Shown here: positions 34,995-44,599 of the stretch, piece by piece | Layout of the letters: each line of letters begins with the position of its first letter | Position numbering within the stretch: position 1 is the stretch's first letter | Assembly: GCA_964639765.1 (NCBI GenBank) | Contig: CAZXEN010000009.1 | Coordinates: 1-63,428 of the forward strand | Direction: 5' to 3' | DNA from: Scybalousia_A sp964639765 | Lineage (GTDB): Bacteria; Bacteroidota; Bacteroidia; Bacteroidales; P3 | DNA: 63,428 nt | Notes under the pieces: generated by a model | Databases searched by the model: none | The model's input: only the letters and a program-made list of their open reading frames with translations | Told to the model about the DNA's origin: nothing | Translations under genes and position numbers: made by a program

Positions 34995-35402
34995 TTATAT
35001 ATGTCTGAAGCAGTGATTTTTTTTTACAGATACCTGACTTTCTATACGGGCAGCTTCCTTGTTGCCCAAAACTTCCACAGCCTCCAACTGCTGAGCCATA
35101 GGTCGTAGTTCTATTTTCAGGTTTATCTGCTGGGAAGAACGTACTGAGATATTGAAAGAAGTGTCTCTAAAACCAAGGCACTGTACCTTTAAGGTATAAT
35201 CACCTGCTTTCACCTTGTTGATAACAAAATATCCATTATCATCTGTACTTGCTCCAAGAACAGTATTCTCTAACAATACATTGGCAAAAAGAACAGGTTC
35301 TCCATTGGATTTATCATAAACAAAACCTTTTATAGTCCCCACCTGTGCAGAACATACAAGAGAAACAAAACAGAAAACAAAAGCTATTATATATCTTTTC
35401 AT
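34995..35402 (-). CDS. N-terminal fragment of the frameshifted TonB-dependent receptor
   Basis: The fragment has a signal peptide (IIAFVFCFVSLVCSAQ), a carboxypeptidase-like regulatory domain (TIKGFVYDKSNGEPVLFANV ... GDYTLKVQCLGFRDT), and the beginning of the plug (QLEAVEVLGNKEAARIESQ). It then reads SVKKNHCFRHI and stops, because the A9 run at 35017-35025 (minus strand) puts the plug in another frame. The expected continuation after VSVKK is ITASDIYKIPSIGGQADIAQ, found one frame away. The gene is therefore phase-off, a pseudogene, or affected by a one-base sequencing error. Confidence 0.82.
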   Translation of the reverse strand: MKRYIIAFVFCFVSLVCSAQVGTIKGFVYDKSNGEPVLFANVLLENTVLGASTDDNGYFVINKVKAGDYTLKVQCLGFRDTSFNISVRSSQQINLKIELRPMAQQLEAVEVLGNKEAARIESQVSVKKNHCFRHI

Positions 35403-35421
35403 CGTGGTAAATTATATCTTT

Positions 35422-36444
35422 TTAGTGTAATATCTTAAAAATAAATTCTTTCAACAGCTCCTCATTGGTAGACAAAGGAGAAACATCCAAGCCTTTTGTC
35501 TTCAAATCGTATTCTTCAAACATAGCAATGATGCTAAACAACTTTGGAGTGGAATAGTTGTTTACTGCTGTCATATAATCCCGCACCATAAAAGGAGTGG
35601 AATGCAATGCTGCTGCTACATCTTTGGAATCACGCGAAGGAACCTGTGAAGCAATAAGTGTATTGGCAAAGAAAGAAAAAAGAATAGGGATAATCAACTG
35701 TATGGGATTTTCCTTGGGATTTTTAGAAAAATAATCTATTATCTGATTGGACTTAAAAACGTCTTTGCGGGCCAATGCTTTTTGCAACTCAAAAACATTG
35801 TAATCCTTGCTAACACCTATGTACTTGAATACATCATCGGAAGAAATATGTTTGGAATCTTTAAGGTTGAGCTGTAGTTTGGATATTTCATTGACAATCT
35901 TCTGCAAATTGTTTCCCAGATTTGCCACCAGAATGTCTATAGCCTGCTCGTCAAAAGTATAACCAATACTCTTGATATAGGTGCGTATCCAATCTGCAAG
36001 TTTATTGTCGTATGGTTTTTTACTCTCAAATATGACTCCGTTATTTTTGTTTATAAGGTTCTTCAGCTTAGTATGAGGAAAGGTTTTGTTTTTGTAGCAA
36101 ATGACGAAACAAGTGGAATTTTGTGGCTGAGAAAAATAGATATCCATCTTCTCCCATTCCCTTTTATCTATCATCTGTGCTTCTTTCAGTATGACAAGCC
36201 TTTTGTCTGACATCAAAGGATATTGCCTAAGAAAAGGTATCAACTTTGCCACATTTGTATCTTTGCCATAGATGACACTAAAATTGAAATCCTTTGCAGA
36301 TTCGTCTATTGCTTTATCTTCAAATTCTTGGGCAAGAATATCTATATAATAAGGTTCCTCTCCAAAAAGGAGATAAACAGATGATAATTTATTTTTGTTT
36401 ATACTATCTTTTATCTGTTCAACAGTTGTAGATGCTACTGCCAT
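35422..36444 (-). CDS. holA: DNA polymerase III subunit delta
   Basis: The 340-residue clamp-loader subunit opens the beta sliding clamp. The N-terminal SSVYLLFGEEPYYIDILAQ is the family opening, followed by KRLVILKEAQMIDKREWEKM in the degenerate Walker B region, and the C-terminal region contains LARKDVFKSNQIIDYF. It lies 19 bp before the TonB receptor gene and is separated from gldJ by a terminator at 36478-36519. Confidence 0.92.
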   Translation of the reverse strand: MAVASTTVEQIKDSINKNKLSSVYLLFGEEPYYIDILAQEFEDKAIDESAKDFNFSVIYGKDTNVAKLIPFLRQYPLMSDKRLVILKEAQMIDKREWEKMDIYFSQPQNSTCFVICYKNKTFPHTKLKNLINKNNGVIFESKKPYDNKLADWIRTYIKSIGYTFDEQAIDILVANLGNNLQKIVNEISKLQLNLKDSKHISSDDVFKYIGVSKDYNVFELQKALARKDVFKSNQIIDYFSKNPKENPIQLIIPILFSFFANTLIASQVPSRDSKDVAAALHSTPFMVRDYMTAVNNYSTPKLFSIIAMFEEYDLKTKGLDVSPLSTNEELLKEFIFKILH

Positions 36445-36477
36445 TGCCTTTATTAATAGTTATTCTCGTTTTACAAC

Positions 36478-36519
36478 AAAAAATCCTGTGTAGTTCATCC
36501 AAAATAACACAGGATTTTT
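36478..36519 (-). terminator. Rho-independent terminator after gldJ
   Basis: AAAAATCCTGTG at 36479-36490 is the exact complement of 36508-36519. On the minus strand the 12-bp stem runs into GATTTTTTGTTG. It ends the porU-to-gldJ block. Confidence 0.82.
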
Positions 36520-36541
36520 CTTTATATATTTAAATCAAAAA

Positions 36542-38101
36542 CTACTTTCTCATTTCTCTTGAACCCATTCTGTCCATAGCGCAACGGAAACCAACCCATT
36601 CTGTCTTCTGGTCTTGAGCCAAGAAACGTTTTTCTCCTGGTGAAAGATAAAGAGCCTTGTCTCTCCAAGAACCTCCCTTAACAACTCTTACCTTGTCGTT
36701 AATCATGGAAGTCTTTCCATATTCATACATTCCGTTTGTTTCAGACTCTTTAGCAACAACTTCTTCGTCTTCTTCCTCAACACTTGTTGTTACCTCTTCT
36801 TCCTCTTCTTCCTCTTCTCCTTCTTCTCCTACAGAAGATTTCCAATCATTACCTGCTACTATCTGTGAAGCTAAATCTCCATCCAAGTAGTTGATGTTGT
36901 CGGATTGACGATAATTTCTTCTGTTTACATTGTCTTCAACGGTAACCTCTCTGTATGTTATTCTTCCCAAAGAGTCTTTTTCTGCTATCATACCGTCAGA
37001 ATCCAACACCTTTGTAATATAAACATTACCTCTATAAGGATTTATATCGCCTGCATCTTCTGGAGTATTTGGACGATAAACATCCATAACCCATTCAGCA
37101 ACATTACCTGCCATATTATATAGACCATAGTCATTAGGGAAATAATAGTCTACTGGAGCTGTATATTCCCAATGGTCGTTTAATGCACTTGCTACTCCCA
37201 TAGCATCTCCTCTTGAACGTTTGAAGTTAGCAAGCATTTCTCCATAGTATTTCTTCTGGTCTGTACGAACAACATGACCGTTCCAAGGATATATTCTTCT
37301 TTCCAAAATACGACCTTCTTTTGTTGTATTACCTATAAGACCCAATGCAGCATATTCCCATTCCGCCTCGGTTGGAAGTCTAAACTTTGGATACAGGATT
37401 CCATCAGACATATTAACTTTTCTTACGCCTTCTGAATTTGGATTAAGGTCTGCAAGTTCTTTCTTAACATATCCTTCATACTGTCCTGCAAGATAAGCGT
37501 CTGTAGTGAAAACATTATCACCTTGCTGGTCAGGGTCCATTTCCAATATACCTGCATCGATAAGAGCTTTTTCATTCAAACGGTCTGTTCTCCAATCACA
37601 ATAGTTGTTAGCTTGTATCCAACTAACACCAACAACAGGATAATTAGCCCAAGAAGGATAACGGAAATAATATTCTACCATCGGCTCGTTGTAAGTCAAT
37701 TTACTTCTCCAAACCAAAGTATCCGGTAGATTGCTCTGATAATACTCTGGGTAATCTGTATAAACTCTCTGTATCCAATACAAGAATTCTCTATAATCCA
37801 AATTGGTTATCTCGCACTCATCCATGTAGAAAGAAGATACAGTAACCTTTCTTGGATTGTTATCCCATTCATATTTCACATTGTCTGTGCTTCTTCCCAT
37901 AATAAAAGCACCACCTTCAATAAATACCATTCCTGGAGGTGTCTGTTGTTCTATATTCTTCGCAGATTCGAAACCGCCCCATTTTGGATCATCATAATTC
38001 CAACCAGTTGTCGCTGATTTTTTCTTTCCAGAACAACCAACAAGCAATGTTACTACTGCAACCACAACCATTAATTTTCCGACCAATGATACTGTTTTCA
38101 T
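36542..38101 (-). CDS. gldJ: Type IX secretion / gliding lipoprotein GldJ (formylglycine-generating-enzyme fold)
   Basis: The 519-residue lipoprotein (lipobox VTLLVGC) has the SUMF1-type fold: GMVFIEGGAFIMGR, YMDECEITNLDYREFLYW, ANYPVVGVSWIQANNYCDWR, FRLPTEAEWEYAA, GNVAEWV and VRVVKGGSWRD ... VGFRCAM. I prefer GldJ to GldK/PorK because of the length, the DTLVWRSKLTYNEPMVEYYF segment, the extra domain after GNVAEWVMDVYRP (with NYLDGDLAS), and the porU/porV neighbourhood known for gldJ in Flavobacterium. An unusual acidic run (about residues 425-450, mostly Glu) is inserted before the last FGE segment. GldJ supports GldK stability and secretion in Flavobacterium. Confidence 0.85.
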   Translation of the reverse strand: MKTVSLVGKLMVVVAVVTLLVGCSGKKKSATTGWNYDDPKWGGFESAKNIEQQTPPGMVFIEGGAFIMGRSTDNVKYEWDNNPRKVTVSSFYMDECEITNLDYREFLYWIQRVYTDYPEYYQSNLPDTLVWRSKLTYNEPMVEYYFRYPSWANYPVVGVSWIQANNYCDWRTDRLNEKALIDAGILEMDPDQQGDNVFTTDAYLAGQYEGYVKKELADLNPNSEGVRKVNMSDGILYPKFRLPTEAEWEYAALGLIGNTTKEGRILERRIYPWNGHVVRTDQKKYYGEMLANFKRSRGDAMGVASALNDHWEYTAPVDYYFPNDYGLYNMAGNVAEWVMDVYRPNTPEDAGDINPYRGNVYITKVLDSDGMIAEKDSLGRITYREVTVEDNVNRRNYRQSDNINYLDGDLASQIVAGNDWKSSVGEEGEEEEEEEEVTTSVEEEDEEVVAKESETNGMYEYGKTSMINDKVRVVKGGSWRDKALYLSPGEKRFLAQDQKTEWVGFRCAMDRMGSREMRK

Positions 38102-38173
38102 ATTATTTATTTTCTTTTTTACTTTCCTTTATACGTGTATAAGTTTATTTTTGTTTCAACAATCAATAAAAAT

Positions 38174-39163
38174 TTAGAATGAAGGACATTTTACGTCTCT
38201 GATTTTCTTCTTCTTTTCTGGACAAGGAAGTTTTGCACTCAAAGAAACTTCGTGTGCTCCTCCAGAAACATTGGAAAGAGAAGAAACTGTTATGTCATAA
38301 CTGTATCCTATCTTGTAATCTCCCCATTGCAAGCCAAACAAAAGGACTATAGCGTCAGCATTGCTGAATGACATGGATTGTCTGAACCATGCTCCAAAAA
38401 CAAAAGGAGACCAATCCAAATACATACCATAATTCAGTTCATTGAATTCTCCTTGATGCTGATAGATAATATTTGGAGAAATAATAGGCTGACCAAAAAA
38501 TGCATTTGTTCTTCTTGCATCTCTTCTAAGATTCAATCTCATACCAGCATTTGCTGTTACTTTTATAGGTAGTCTGTTATATGAAATGAAGCCATCTTTT
38601 GGACGAGTAAGATTAACAGCAGCTACGCCTGCATACCAAGTTTCTCCATACACCAAAGCTCCTGCTCCGAAATCAACATATGTCTTGGAAGTATTGTCGG
38701 GACGAGTAGCCATCGTGCTTGGATAAATCACTCCCAAACGAGTATCTATCATATCTCCAAAAACAAGTTTATCCCAATCCAAACTATTATTTGTAATATT
38801 TGCTTGTGCAGCAAGATTCAATGCTATTTCTTGAGTCAATTGCAGATGAAGAGAGTAAGCCAATGCTGCTGTATTGACTCTATAAAAATCACTTTGATTA
38901 TCACTCATTACATAAATACCTATACCTCCAGAAATAAAATCAAAATATTGATCATAACTTGCAGAGAAAGTTTTAAAAGCGCCCAAAGAAGGCCATTGGT
39001 CTCTATAAGAAAGAGAAACACGAGGACAAACAGCAGAACCTGCAAAGGCAGGGTTAGTATAGATAGGATTAGCAAAAAATTGAGAGAAATGAGGATCTTG
39101 TGCCCTTACCCCCACAATCGCAAATACGCATATCAACACAAAAAAAAGTATATGTTTTTTCAT
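38174..39163 (-). CDS. Type IX secretion system membrane protein, PorP/SprF family
   Basis: The 329-residue outer-membrane beta-barrel has a signal peptide (ILFFVLICVFAIVGVRAQ) and the opening QDPHFSQFFANPIYTNPAFA that marks the family. It is followed by CPRVSLSYRDQWP and regular barrel strands. Some members serve individual secreted substrates (SprF), others the core machine (PorP); sequence alone does not decide. It lies 72 bp before gldJ. An A10/T9-rich stretch and a poor -7 match lie upstream. Confidence 0.9.
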   Translation of the reverse strand: MKKHILFFVLICVFAIVGVRAQDPHFSQFFANPIYTNPAFAGSAVCPRVSLSYRDQWPSLGAFKTFSASYDQYFDFISGGIGIYVMSDNQSDFYRVNTAALAYSLHLQLTQEIALNLAAQANITNNSLDWDKLVFGDMIDTRLGVIYPSTMATRPDNTSKTYVDFGAGALVYGETWYAGVAAVNLTRPKDGFISYNRLPIKVTANAGMRLNLRRDARRTNAFFGQPIISPNIIYQHQGEFNELNYGMYLDWSPFVFGAWFRQSMSFSNADAIVLLFGLQWGDYKIGYSYDITVSSLSNVSGGAHEVSLSAKLPCPEKKKKIRDVKCPSF

Positions 39164-39338
39164 AAAATATATATTATAATTTCAAACGGCAATATTACAA
39201 AAAAAAAACTACATAAAAACTTTTTTTTTCATATTTTTACAAATCGCTATATTAAAATATTGTTTTTAAACACCTTTCTTATGTAACATTACATCGTTTA
39301 TACTTTAAAATTAATAAAAAGGTTACAGTTGCAACCAA

Positions 39339-39824
39339 TTATTTGTCTTTTAACAGAAGACAAACGCTATAAGCAGAGACACCCTCTTTCCTTCCTTCAA
39401 ATCCCAAATGTTCTGTTGTTGTTGCTTTTATACTTACGTCTTCTATGTCCAAGCAAAGAATTTTTGAAATACATTCTTTCATTTTTGGAACATAGACACC
39501 AATCTTTGGAGATTGCAAAGCTATGGTTGCATCTATGTTTTCTATACAGAAACCTTTTTCTTTTACCTTTTGAAAAGTATCTTCCAACAACAATGTGCTT
39601 TTTATTCCTTTATACTTATTGTCTGTATCCGGATATTGAAAACCTATATCTCTCAAATTTGCGGCTCCCAAAAGCGCATCAATAATAGCATGTATAAGCA
39701 CATCCGCATCAGAATGACCAACAGCACCCAAAGGAGAAGATTCTATTTCCACTCCTCCAAGATAAAGTTTCTTCCCTTCTTGAAGTTTATGCACATCATA
39801 GCCAAAACCAACTTTCATTTTCAT
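39339..39824 (-). CDS. ispF: 2-C-methyl-D-erythritol 2,4-cyclodiphosphate synthase
   Basis: The enzyme makes the cyclic diphosphate intermediate of the non-mevalonate isoprenoid pathway. The 161-residue product has the metal ligands in GYDVHKL (Asp, His) and GHSDADVLIHAIIDALLGA, and the C-terminal TTTEHLGFEGRKEG loop. I start at ATG 39824 (MKMKVGFG); 39818 is equally possible, while the TTG at 39830 is not needed. It sits 14 bp after porV within the secretion cluster, an association also seen in Porphyromonas. Confidence 0.96.
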   Translation of the reverse strand: MKMKVGFGYDVHKLQEGKKLYLGGVEIESSPLGAVGHSDADVLIHAIIDALLGAANLRDIGFQYPDTDNKYKGIKSTLLLEDTFQKVKEKGFCIENIDATIALQSPKIGVYVPKMKECISKILCLDIEDVSIKATTTEHLGFEGRKEGVSAYSVCLLLKDK

Positions 39825-39838
39825 AAACAAAATGTTTT

Positions 39839-41017
39839 TTACATATCAAATGAAAGTGAAACTCTAAGTGTATTCTTCAACGGATTATTGGTTTGAGATG
39901 TTGGAATAAGATAAGATATGTCTATTCCCAAAGAATTATATTTTATAGCCAAACCAAGTGTGAGATACTGTCTGTCTCCTTTCTTTTTGTTTTCATAGAA
40001 ATATCCTGCCCTTGCTGCTACCATATTATTGTACCAATATTCTACGCCTGTAGAAAGACTTATTTCTTGTAATTCTTCTTTAAAGCCGTTTGGAGCATCA
40101 TAGAATGATTGGAAAACTCCTCTCAAAACTCCTACATTATCTTCATAGCCTTCGTAAATATTTCCAGAAGTATCTCTTACCGGAGGTGTAGGGACAAGAA
40201 GTTTATTCATATCCATCATAAAGGAGATTCTGTTAAACTGATCCATGGAATAGGTATATCTTCCTCCTATTCTAAGATTGGCAGGCAAGAAACTTGATTC
40301 CAGATTATCTGAATAAGAAATTTTGTTGCCTAAGTTGGATATCTGCAAACCCAAAGCGTATTGTGCAGGTTTATCTGATGCTATATCTCGTTGATAATAC
40401 AAACCTATATCTGCAGCAACTGCAGATGCAGCATGAGTACTGTTGCCTTGAACACTTTGACCTTGAGTTAAATCAGAACGGATATATCTTCCTGTTACAG
40501 CAGCAGCCAAATATTCTGAAAGCTTCATGGAATATGACACGTCCAATGCAAACTCATTAGGATTATAATCTCCCATAGAAACACCTTCGTCATTTGTAAA
40601 ATTAATTGAACCTAAAGAAAAATAAGTCAAAGAAGCTCCCACTGCACTAATATCATTTATCTTGTAGTATCCTGCCAAATACGTTAAATCTATATCTCCT
40701 GCTATATCTCTAAGCCAAGGTGAATAAGTTAAAGAAGCAGCAAATTTCTTTTCTGCAAAAGGCAGTTTGGCAGCGTTCCAATGATTTGAATTTGCATCTG
40801 GAGTTGAAGCAGCACCCAAATCTCCCAAAGCTCCTGCTCTTGCATCTGGAGCAATCAGCAGCAAAGGAACTCCTGTGGAAATAAGCCGTGCATCATTTTC
40901 TACTTGTCTTCTTAGTATTACTCCCTGTATATTATCGTTATCTATTCCTGTTTGTGCATAGACAAAACTTGTAAATATAAAGCCGATAGATATGAGTATA
41001 AAAGCTATTCGTTTCAT
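39839..41017 (-). CDS. porV: Type IX secretion outer-membrane protein PorV (LptO)
   Basis: PorV is a 14-stranded barrel that takes substrates from the translocon to the PorU attachment complex. The 392-residue product shows a signal peptide (IAFILISIGFIFTSFVYAQ), the family motif VPLLLIAPDARAGALGDLGA, the nearby NSNHWNAAKLPFAEKKFA, and a C-terminal strand LRVSLSFDM. It lies 61 bp downstream of porU and directly before ispF. Confidence 0.95.
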   Translation of the reverse strand: MKRIAFILISIGFIFTSFVYAQTGIDNDNIQGVILRRQVENDARLISTGVPLLLIAPDARAGALGDLGAASTPDANSNHWNAAKLPFAEKKFAASLTYSPWLRDIAGDIDLTYLAGYYKINDISAVGASLTYFSLGSINFTNDEGVSMGDYNPNEFALDVSYSMKLSEYLAAAVTGRYIRSDLTQGQSVQGNSTHAASAVAADIGLYYQRDIASDKPAQYALGLQISNLGNKISYSDNLESSFLPANLRIGGRYTYSMDQFNRISFMMDMNKLLVPTPPVRDTSGNIYEGYEDNVGVLRGVFQSFYDAPNGFKEELQEISLSTGVEYWYNNMVAARAGYFYENKKKGDRQYLTLGLAIKYNSLGIDISYLIPTSQTNNPLKNTLRVSLSFDM

Positions 41018-41078
41018 CTTTTATTTGTTTTTTATTGTTTCTAAAAACGCTTGTAATCTATTTTTATTGTGAGTATTC

Positions 41079-44000
41079 TTATTTTATAACCAACATTTTA
41101 TTTGTTTTTCTTATCACTTCTCCACTGTTATTGGTAATCTCCACTACATAATAATATATACCATTTCCTATTATTCCTCCACCATCAACCCTGCCGTCCC
41201 AATAAATAGGAGTAGTATTGTAAGTATTTATATAGCTGTCGGCATTAATAGTCTTTAAAACCCTGCCTTGTGCATTAAATATTTTTATTCTTACCGACTT
41301 GATATTATCTGGCCTGTTAAATTTTAGAATTATATTTGTACTTTCGCTAAAAGGATTAGGGTAATTATAGGTTTCATATTCTTCTTTTTCTGAATTTACA
41401 ACCCTAAAATGAATAGTTGCTTCTGAAGAATAATTATATATATTCCATACTTTAAGAGAGAGTGTATGTTCCCCTTCCTCAAGAGAAGAAAAAGGATATG
41501 TAATATAACCCTTTGTCATATCATCTTCATCGTATACATAATAATCATTAAGTATAAAAGTATTTGCAGCATTATCCAAACGGGCTACTATATCATGTCC
41601 TAAACCAGCACCAGCTATATTTATAGGAATACTGTCCTGTATAACTGCAAAAAGGCTCGGATTTTCATCTGTTATTCCATAATCCACAAAATTACTGTCA
41701 TTGATGTATAAATCAAGCAATGGTCTTGTTTCTGTTATATCTACATTCTCGTCAATTCCTCCAAGTATAAAATCATTGGTATATCCTGCTGCATCAATAT
41801 TTGAATCCTGTGCGTAAAAACTTAACTTTGCCTTTCCATAATTATATGCTATATCCTTTGGCACCATAAAATTGTACTCAAACTCACCATTAACAACTTT
41901 CGTAATACCTTTGTGCAACATATTTGTCTGCAGTTCAAATGTAAGAGTTGTCCCTATGCCTGAATTATCCAAAGTCTGATAGTTTGTTTTCTTATCAAAC
42001 AAATATATTTTTACTCTACCGTTGAAATCCTCCACCTTGTTGCCGTTAAAATCAACAATCTCTGCTTTTATATACATTTTGGAAAGGGCATTGGAAGTAT
42101 CTATGGTAGTAAAACTTTGGGTATTATCATCATATACTGAATTATTTATTTGAGTAACCTTGATATTGTATTTTGGAAGAGAAATCTTCAAGGCAGGATC
42201 TCCCAAAAGGCTTATACTTCTTTCTGATGTCTGCAAATGAGTAGAATTCTTTGCATACATTTTTACTTCTCCAAAAGTATAAGGTGTCCCATCACTTTTT
42301 CTCATTAAAGCATATTTATGCAAAGCTTGATTGATAGGATTATTGGAGGCTATCTTTCTTGCTGCTGCTATCAAAGCTATTGCTGCTCCATTTTCTGAAG
42401 TAACAGTATATTCCCCTGCTGACTGTTTCTCTACTAAATCAAAACGGGCAAACTCACAAGTTGATGTTATCATTAACGGCAACCTATTGTAATTTGTCCA
42501 TGAAGTTATATCAGACATTGTTATCAATCGCTCTCCACTTAAATGGTCTGCAGAACCATGCCCTAAATAATTAAACAGAAGACAACCTTTATTCATTCTG
42601 TCGTTTATTGCCTTACTTGCATCTGGATATGTAGCTCCTGAAGAAGAAGTGTATTCTTTATAAGCATCTTCATAAACTTTCTGAACATTAAGATAGGGTT
42701 GTGTCTGGTCTATCTGGCTATAAATATGTTCTGCATTGTCTATAAAATACATTTCGCTTACATTATCCGCATCATCAGAAGAAAGCATGACAAAATTTCT
42801 CCAATCACCGTCTTCGCCTTCCAGCAAATCTTTCTTTTGCATATATCTTCGGCTTTTATCTATAAGAACGGAGGCGGAGGATATATCGGTTACTGGATAA
42901 CGCCCTACTCCTACTAAAAGTGTATCAGAGGTACGATTTGAGGAATAATCTGACAGACAAGCAAGAACATCATCGGAAGTAATAACAGTATTGACATTGA
43001 CGTATTCGCTCGGGGACTGATAGGTCGGTATATAGTTGTTGTTGTAGCCAAGAATATTCTTGTTGTCAAAAGTGCCGTCACCAAACAAAAGAACATTAGT
43101 GGGATTTTTACCTATCGATACATACTTATGATAAAGCATTCGTAGATACTCCCTCATCGCAAGAAAATCCCGCTGCCCTGATGAAAATTCATTATAAACT
43201 TGCTCTATATCAACAACCTCGACACTTATACCGTCGTTCTCTCGATGCAAGGTTGCCAACTCTTTTGCCTTATCCATAAACTTACTATGGCTGATGATGA
43301 TAAAGTCGGCTGATTGCATTGCGTGAAGATTCTGATTCTCTACCGATGATACAAAAATAGGAGTAGGAAAATTATTACCATTAACAACAACTATAGTACG
43401 GACAGTATCATTGGCAACATTGCAATAGGAGATAAAGTTTTCTTGTGTCTTAGGTATCTGATAAGCATTTGTAATATCCGTTACGTCCCATATCATGGTA
43501 TTAACGCTATTTACATTGCTTATCATGTATCTTATAGCATTAGTATGAAGTGGATTGTTGACAGAATAGAACCGAAGATAACTGTTGTTGAACACAAGTT
43601 GCTGAATATAATTCACAAGTATATAATTCAGATATGCTTTGTCTGAAAACCCTGTAGAATTGTATTGGATATTTATGGTACTGTTTGGTGTGCCTATGGT
43701 TGGTGTATATTGACGATATGCCCGCAATGCCTCTGCGTCTGAAGAAGAAGACATGGGAGTTATGTTACCCAAAGAAGTTCCGTTTAACTTGATTTCAAAA
43801 CTTACATCGGAAGAACTGGAAGTAGCAATATCTATTTCCAATTTCGAAACATAATCAGACGAAACATTAGGAAGACTTATCGGTATGGAAAGAGTATTGT
43901 TTGAAGGTGTCATTTTTTCTCCTACCCATGTCTGCCCTGCATTCAATAAATTCACAAGTTCCCGCTTATGAAAAGAATAGTATGGAGTAGCAGAGATTGT

Positions 44001-44489
44001 AGTATCATAGATAGTCAATGCATTTTTCTCTTCGATACGTTTCTTGGTGCCGATATTGCTGTCAAAGGTTACAAAATAGTTCGCATTGTCGGTATAAGGA
44101 TGTACTTTACAAGAAAAAACAGAATTAGAATATGTAGTCTTTATTGTCCCTTGAGCATAGAATAATGCATACCTTCCAGCCTTATTGACATATATGGCAT
44201 TCTCCTGTAAGTCCGAACGCTTGTATTCTGAATTCTTCTCACTTATAGCCCAACCACCATTACCATATATGGAAAGATTATCCCAATCTATTTCATCTTC
44301 TGTAAACCCCATTGAAAGAAAATCATTGTAGGATAACTTATATACCCCATCCGAGGAAATACTTATCTTGTACCAATGACCAGAGGATAAAACAGAATTA
44401 TCCGGATAGACCACCTGCGACGTAACTTTTTTACAGAAAGTAAACAAAATAACTACAATTATTATGTATTTAGGATTTAAACATTTCAT
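41079..44489 (-). CDS. porU: Type IX secretion sortase-like cysteine peptidase PorU
   Basis: PorU removes the C-terminal signal of secreted proteins and attaches them to the surface lipopolysaccharide. The 1136-residue product has a signal peptide (YIIIVVILFTFCKKVTSQ), a gingipain-like C25 domain with the catalytic pair His644 (NYLGHGSADH) and Cys678 (TSTCEFAR), and its own C-terminal sorting-type domain with YNYPNPFSESTNIILKF and IFNAQGRVLKTI. The ATG at 44489 is chosen because it directly precedes the signal peptide; the TTG at 44519 is rejected. Most of its ligand-side beta domains are recognisable only as strands. Confidence 0.95.
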   Translation of the reverse strand: MKCLNPKYIIIVVILFTFCKKVTSQVVYPDNSVLSSGHWYKISISSDGVYKLSYNDFLSMGFTEDEIDWDNLSIYGNGGWAISEKNSEYKRSDLQENAIYVNKAGRYALFYAQGTIKTTYSNSVFSCKVHPYTDNANYFVTFDSNIGTKKRIEEKNALTIYDTTISATPYYSFHKRELVNLLNAGQTWVGEKMTPSNNTLSIPISLPNVSSDYVSKLEIDIATSSSSDVSFEIKLNGTSLGNITPMSSSSDAEALRAYRQYTPTIGTPNSTINIQYNSTGFSDKAYLNYILVNYIQQLVFNNSYLRFYSVNNPLHTNAIRYMISNVNSVNTMIWDVTDITNAYQIPKTQENFISYCNVANDTVRTIVVVNGNNFPTPIFVSSVENQNLHAMQSADFIIISHSKFMDKAKELATLHRENDGISVEVVDIEQVYNEFSSGQRDFLAMREYLRMLYHKYVSIGKNPTNVLLFGDGTFDNKNILGYNNNYIPTYQSPSEYVNVNTVITSDDVLACLSDYSSNRTSDTLLVGVGRYPVTDISSASVLIDKSRRYMQKKDLLEGEDGDWRNFVMLSSDDADNVSEMYFIDNAEHIYSQIDQTQPYLNVQKVYEDAYKEYTSSSGATYPDASKAINDRMNKGCLLFNYLGHGSADHLSGERLITMSDITSWTNYNRLPLMITSTCEFARFDLVEKQSAGEYTVTSENGAAIALIAAARKIASNNPINQALHKYALMRKSDGTPYTFGEVKMYAKNSTHLQTSERSISLLGDPALKISLPKYNIKVTQINNSVYDDNTQSFTTIDTSNALSKMYIKAEIVDFNGNKVEDFNGRVKIYLFDKKTNYQTLDNSGIGTTLTFELQTNMLHKGITKVVNGEFEYNFMVPKDIAYNYGKAKLSFYAQDSNIDAAGYTNDFILGGIDENVDITETRPLLDLYINDSNFVDYGITDENPSLFAVIQDSIPINIAGAGLGHDIVARLDNAANTFILNDYYVYDEDDMTKGYITYPFSSLEEGEHTLSLKVWNIYNYSSEATIHFRVVNSEKEEYETYNYPNPFSESTNIILKFNRPDNIKSVRIKIFNAQGRVLKTINADSYINTYNTTPIYWDGRVDGGGIIGNGIYYYVVEITNNSGEVIRKTNKMLVIK

Positions 44490-44599
44490 CTCTTTAATGT
44501 TGTTTTTGTATCTTATCAAACGGCAAAATACAAAGATTATTGTATCAACACCTGAACAATCAATATAATAAAGCCAATAAAATATCGTTTAAAATGATT

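Noticed and set aside
36542..38101. Naming this gene gldK/porK
   Set aside because: Length, the DTLVWRSKL segment, the extra domain after GNVAEWV and the porU/porV neighbourhood fit GldJ better; porL, porM and porN do not follow.
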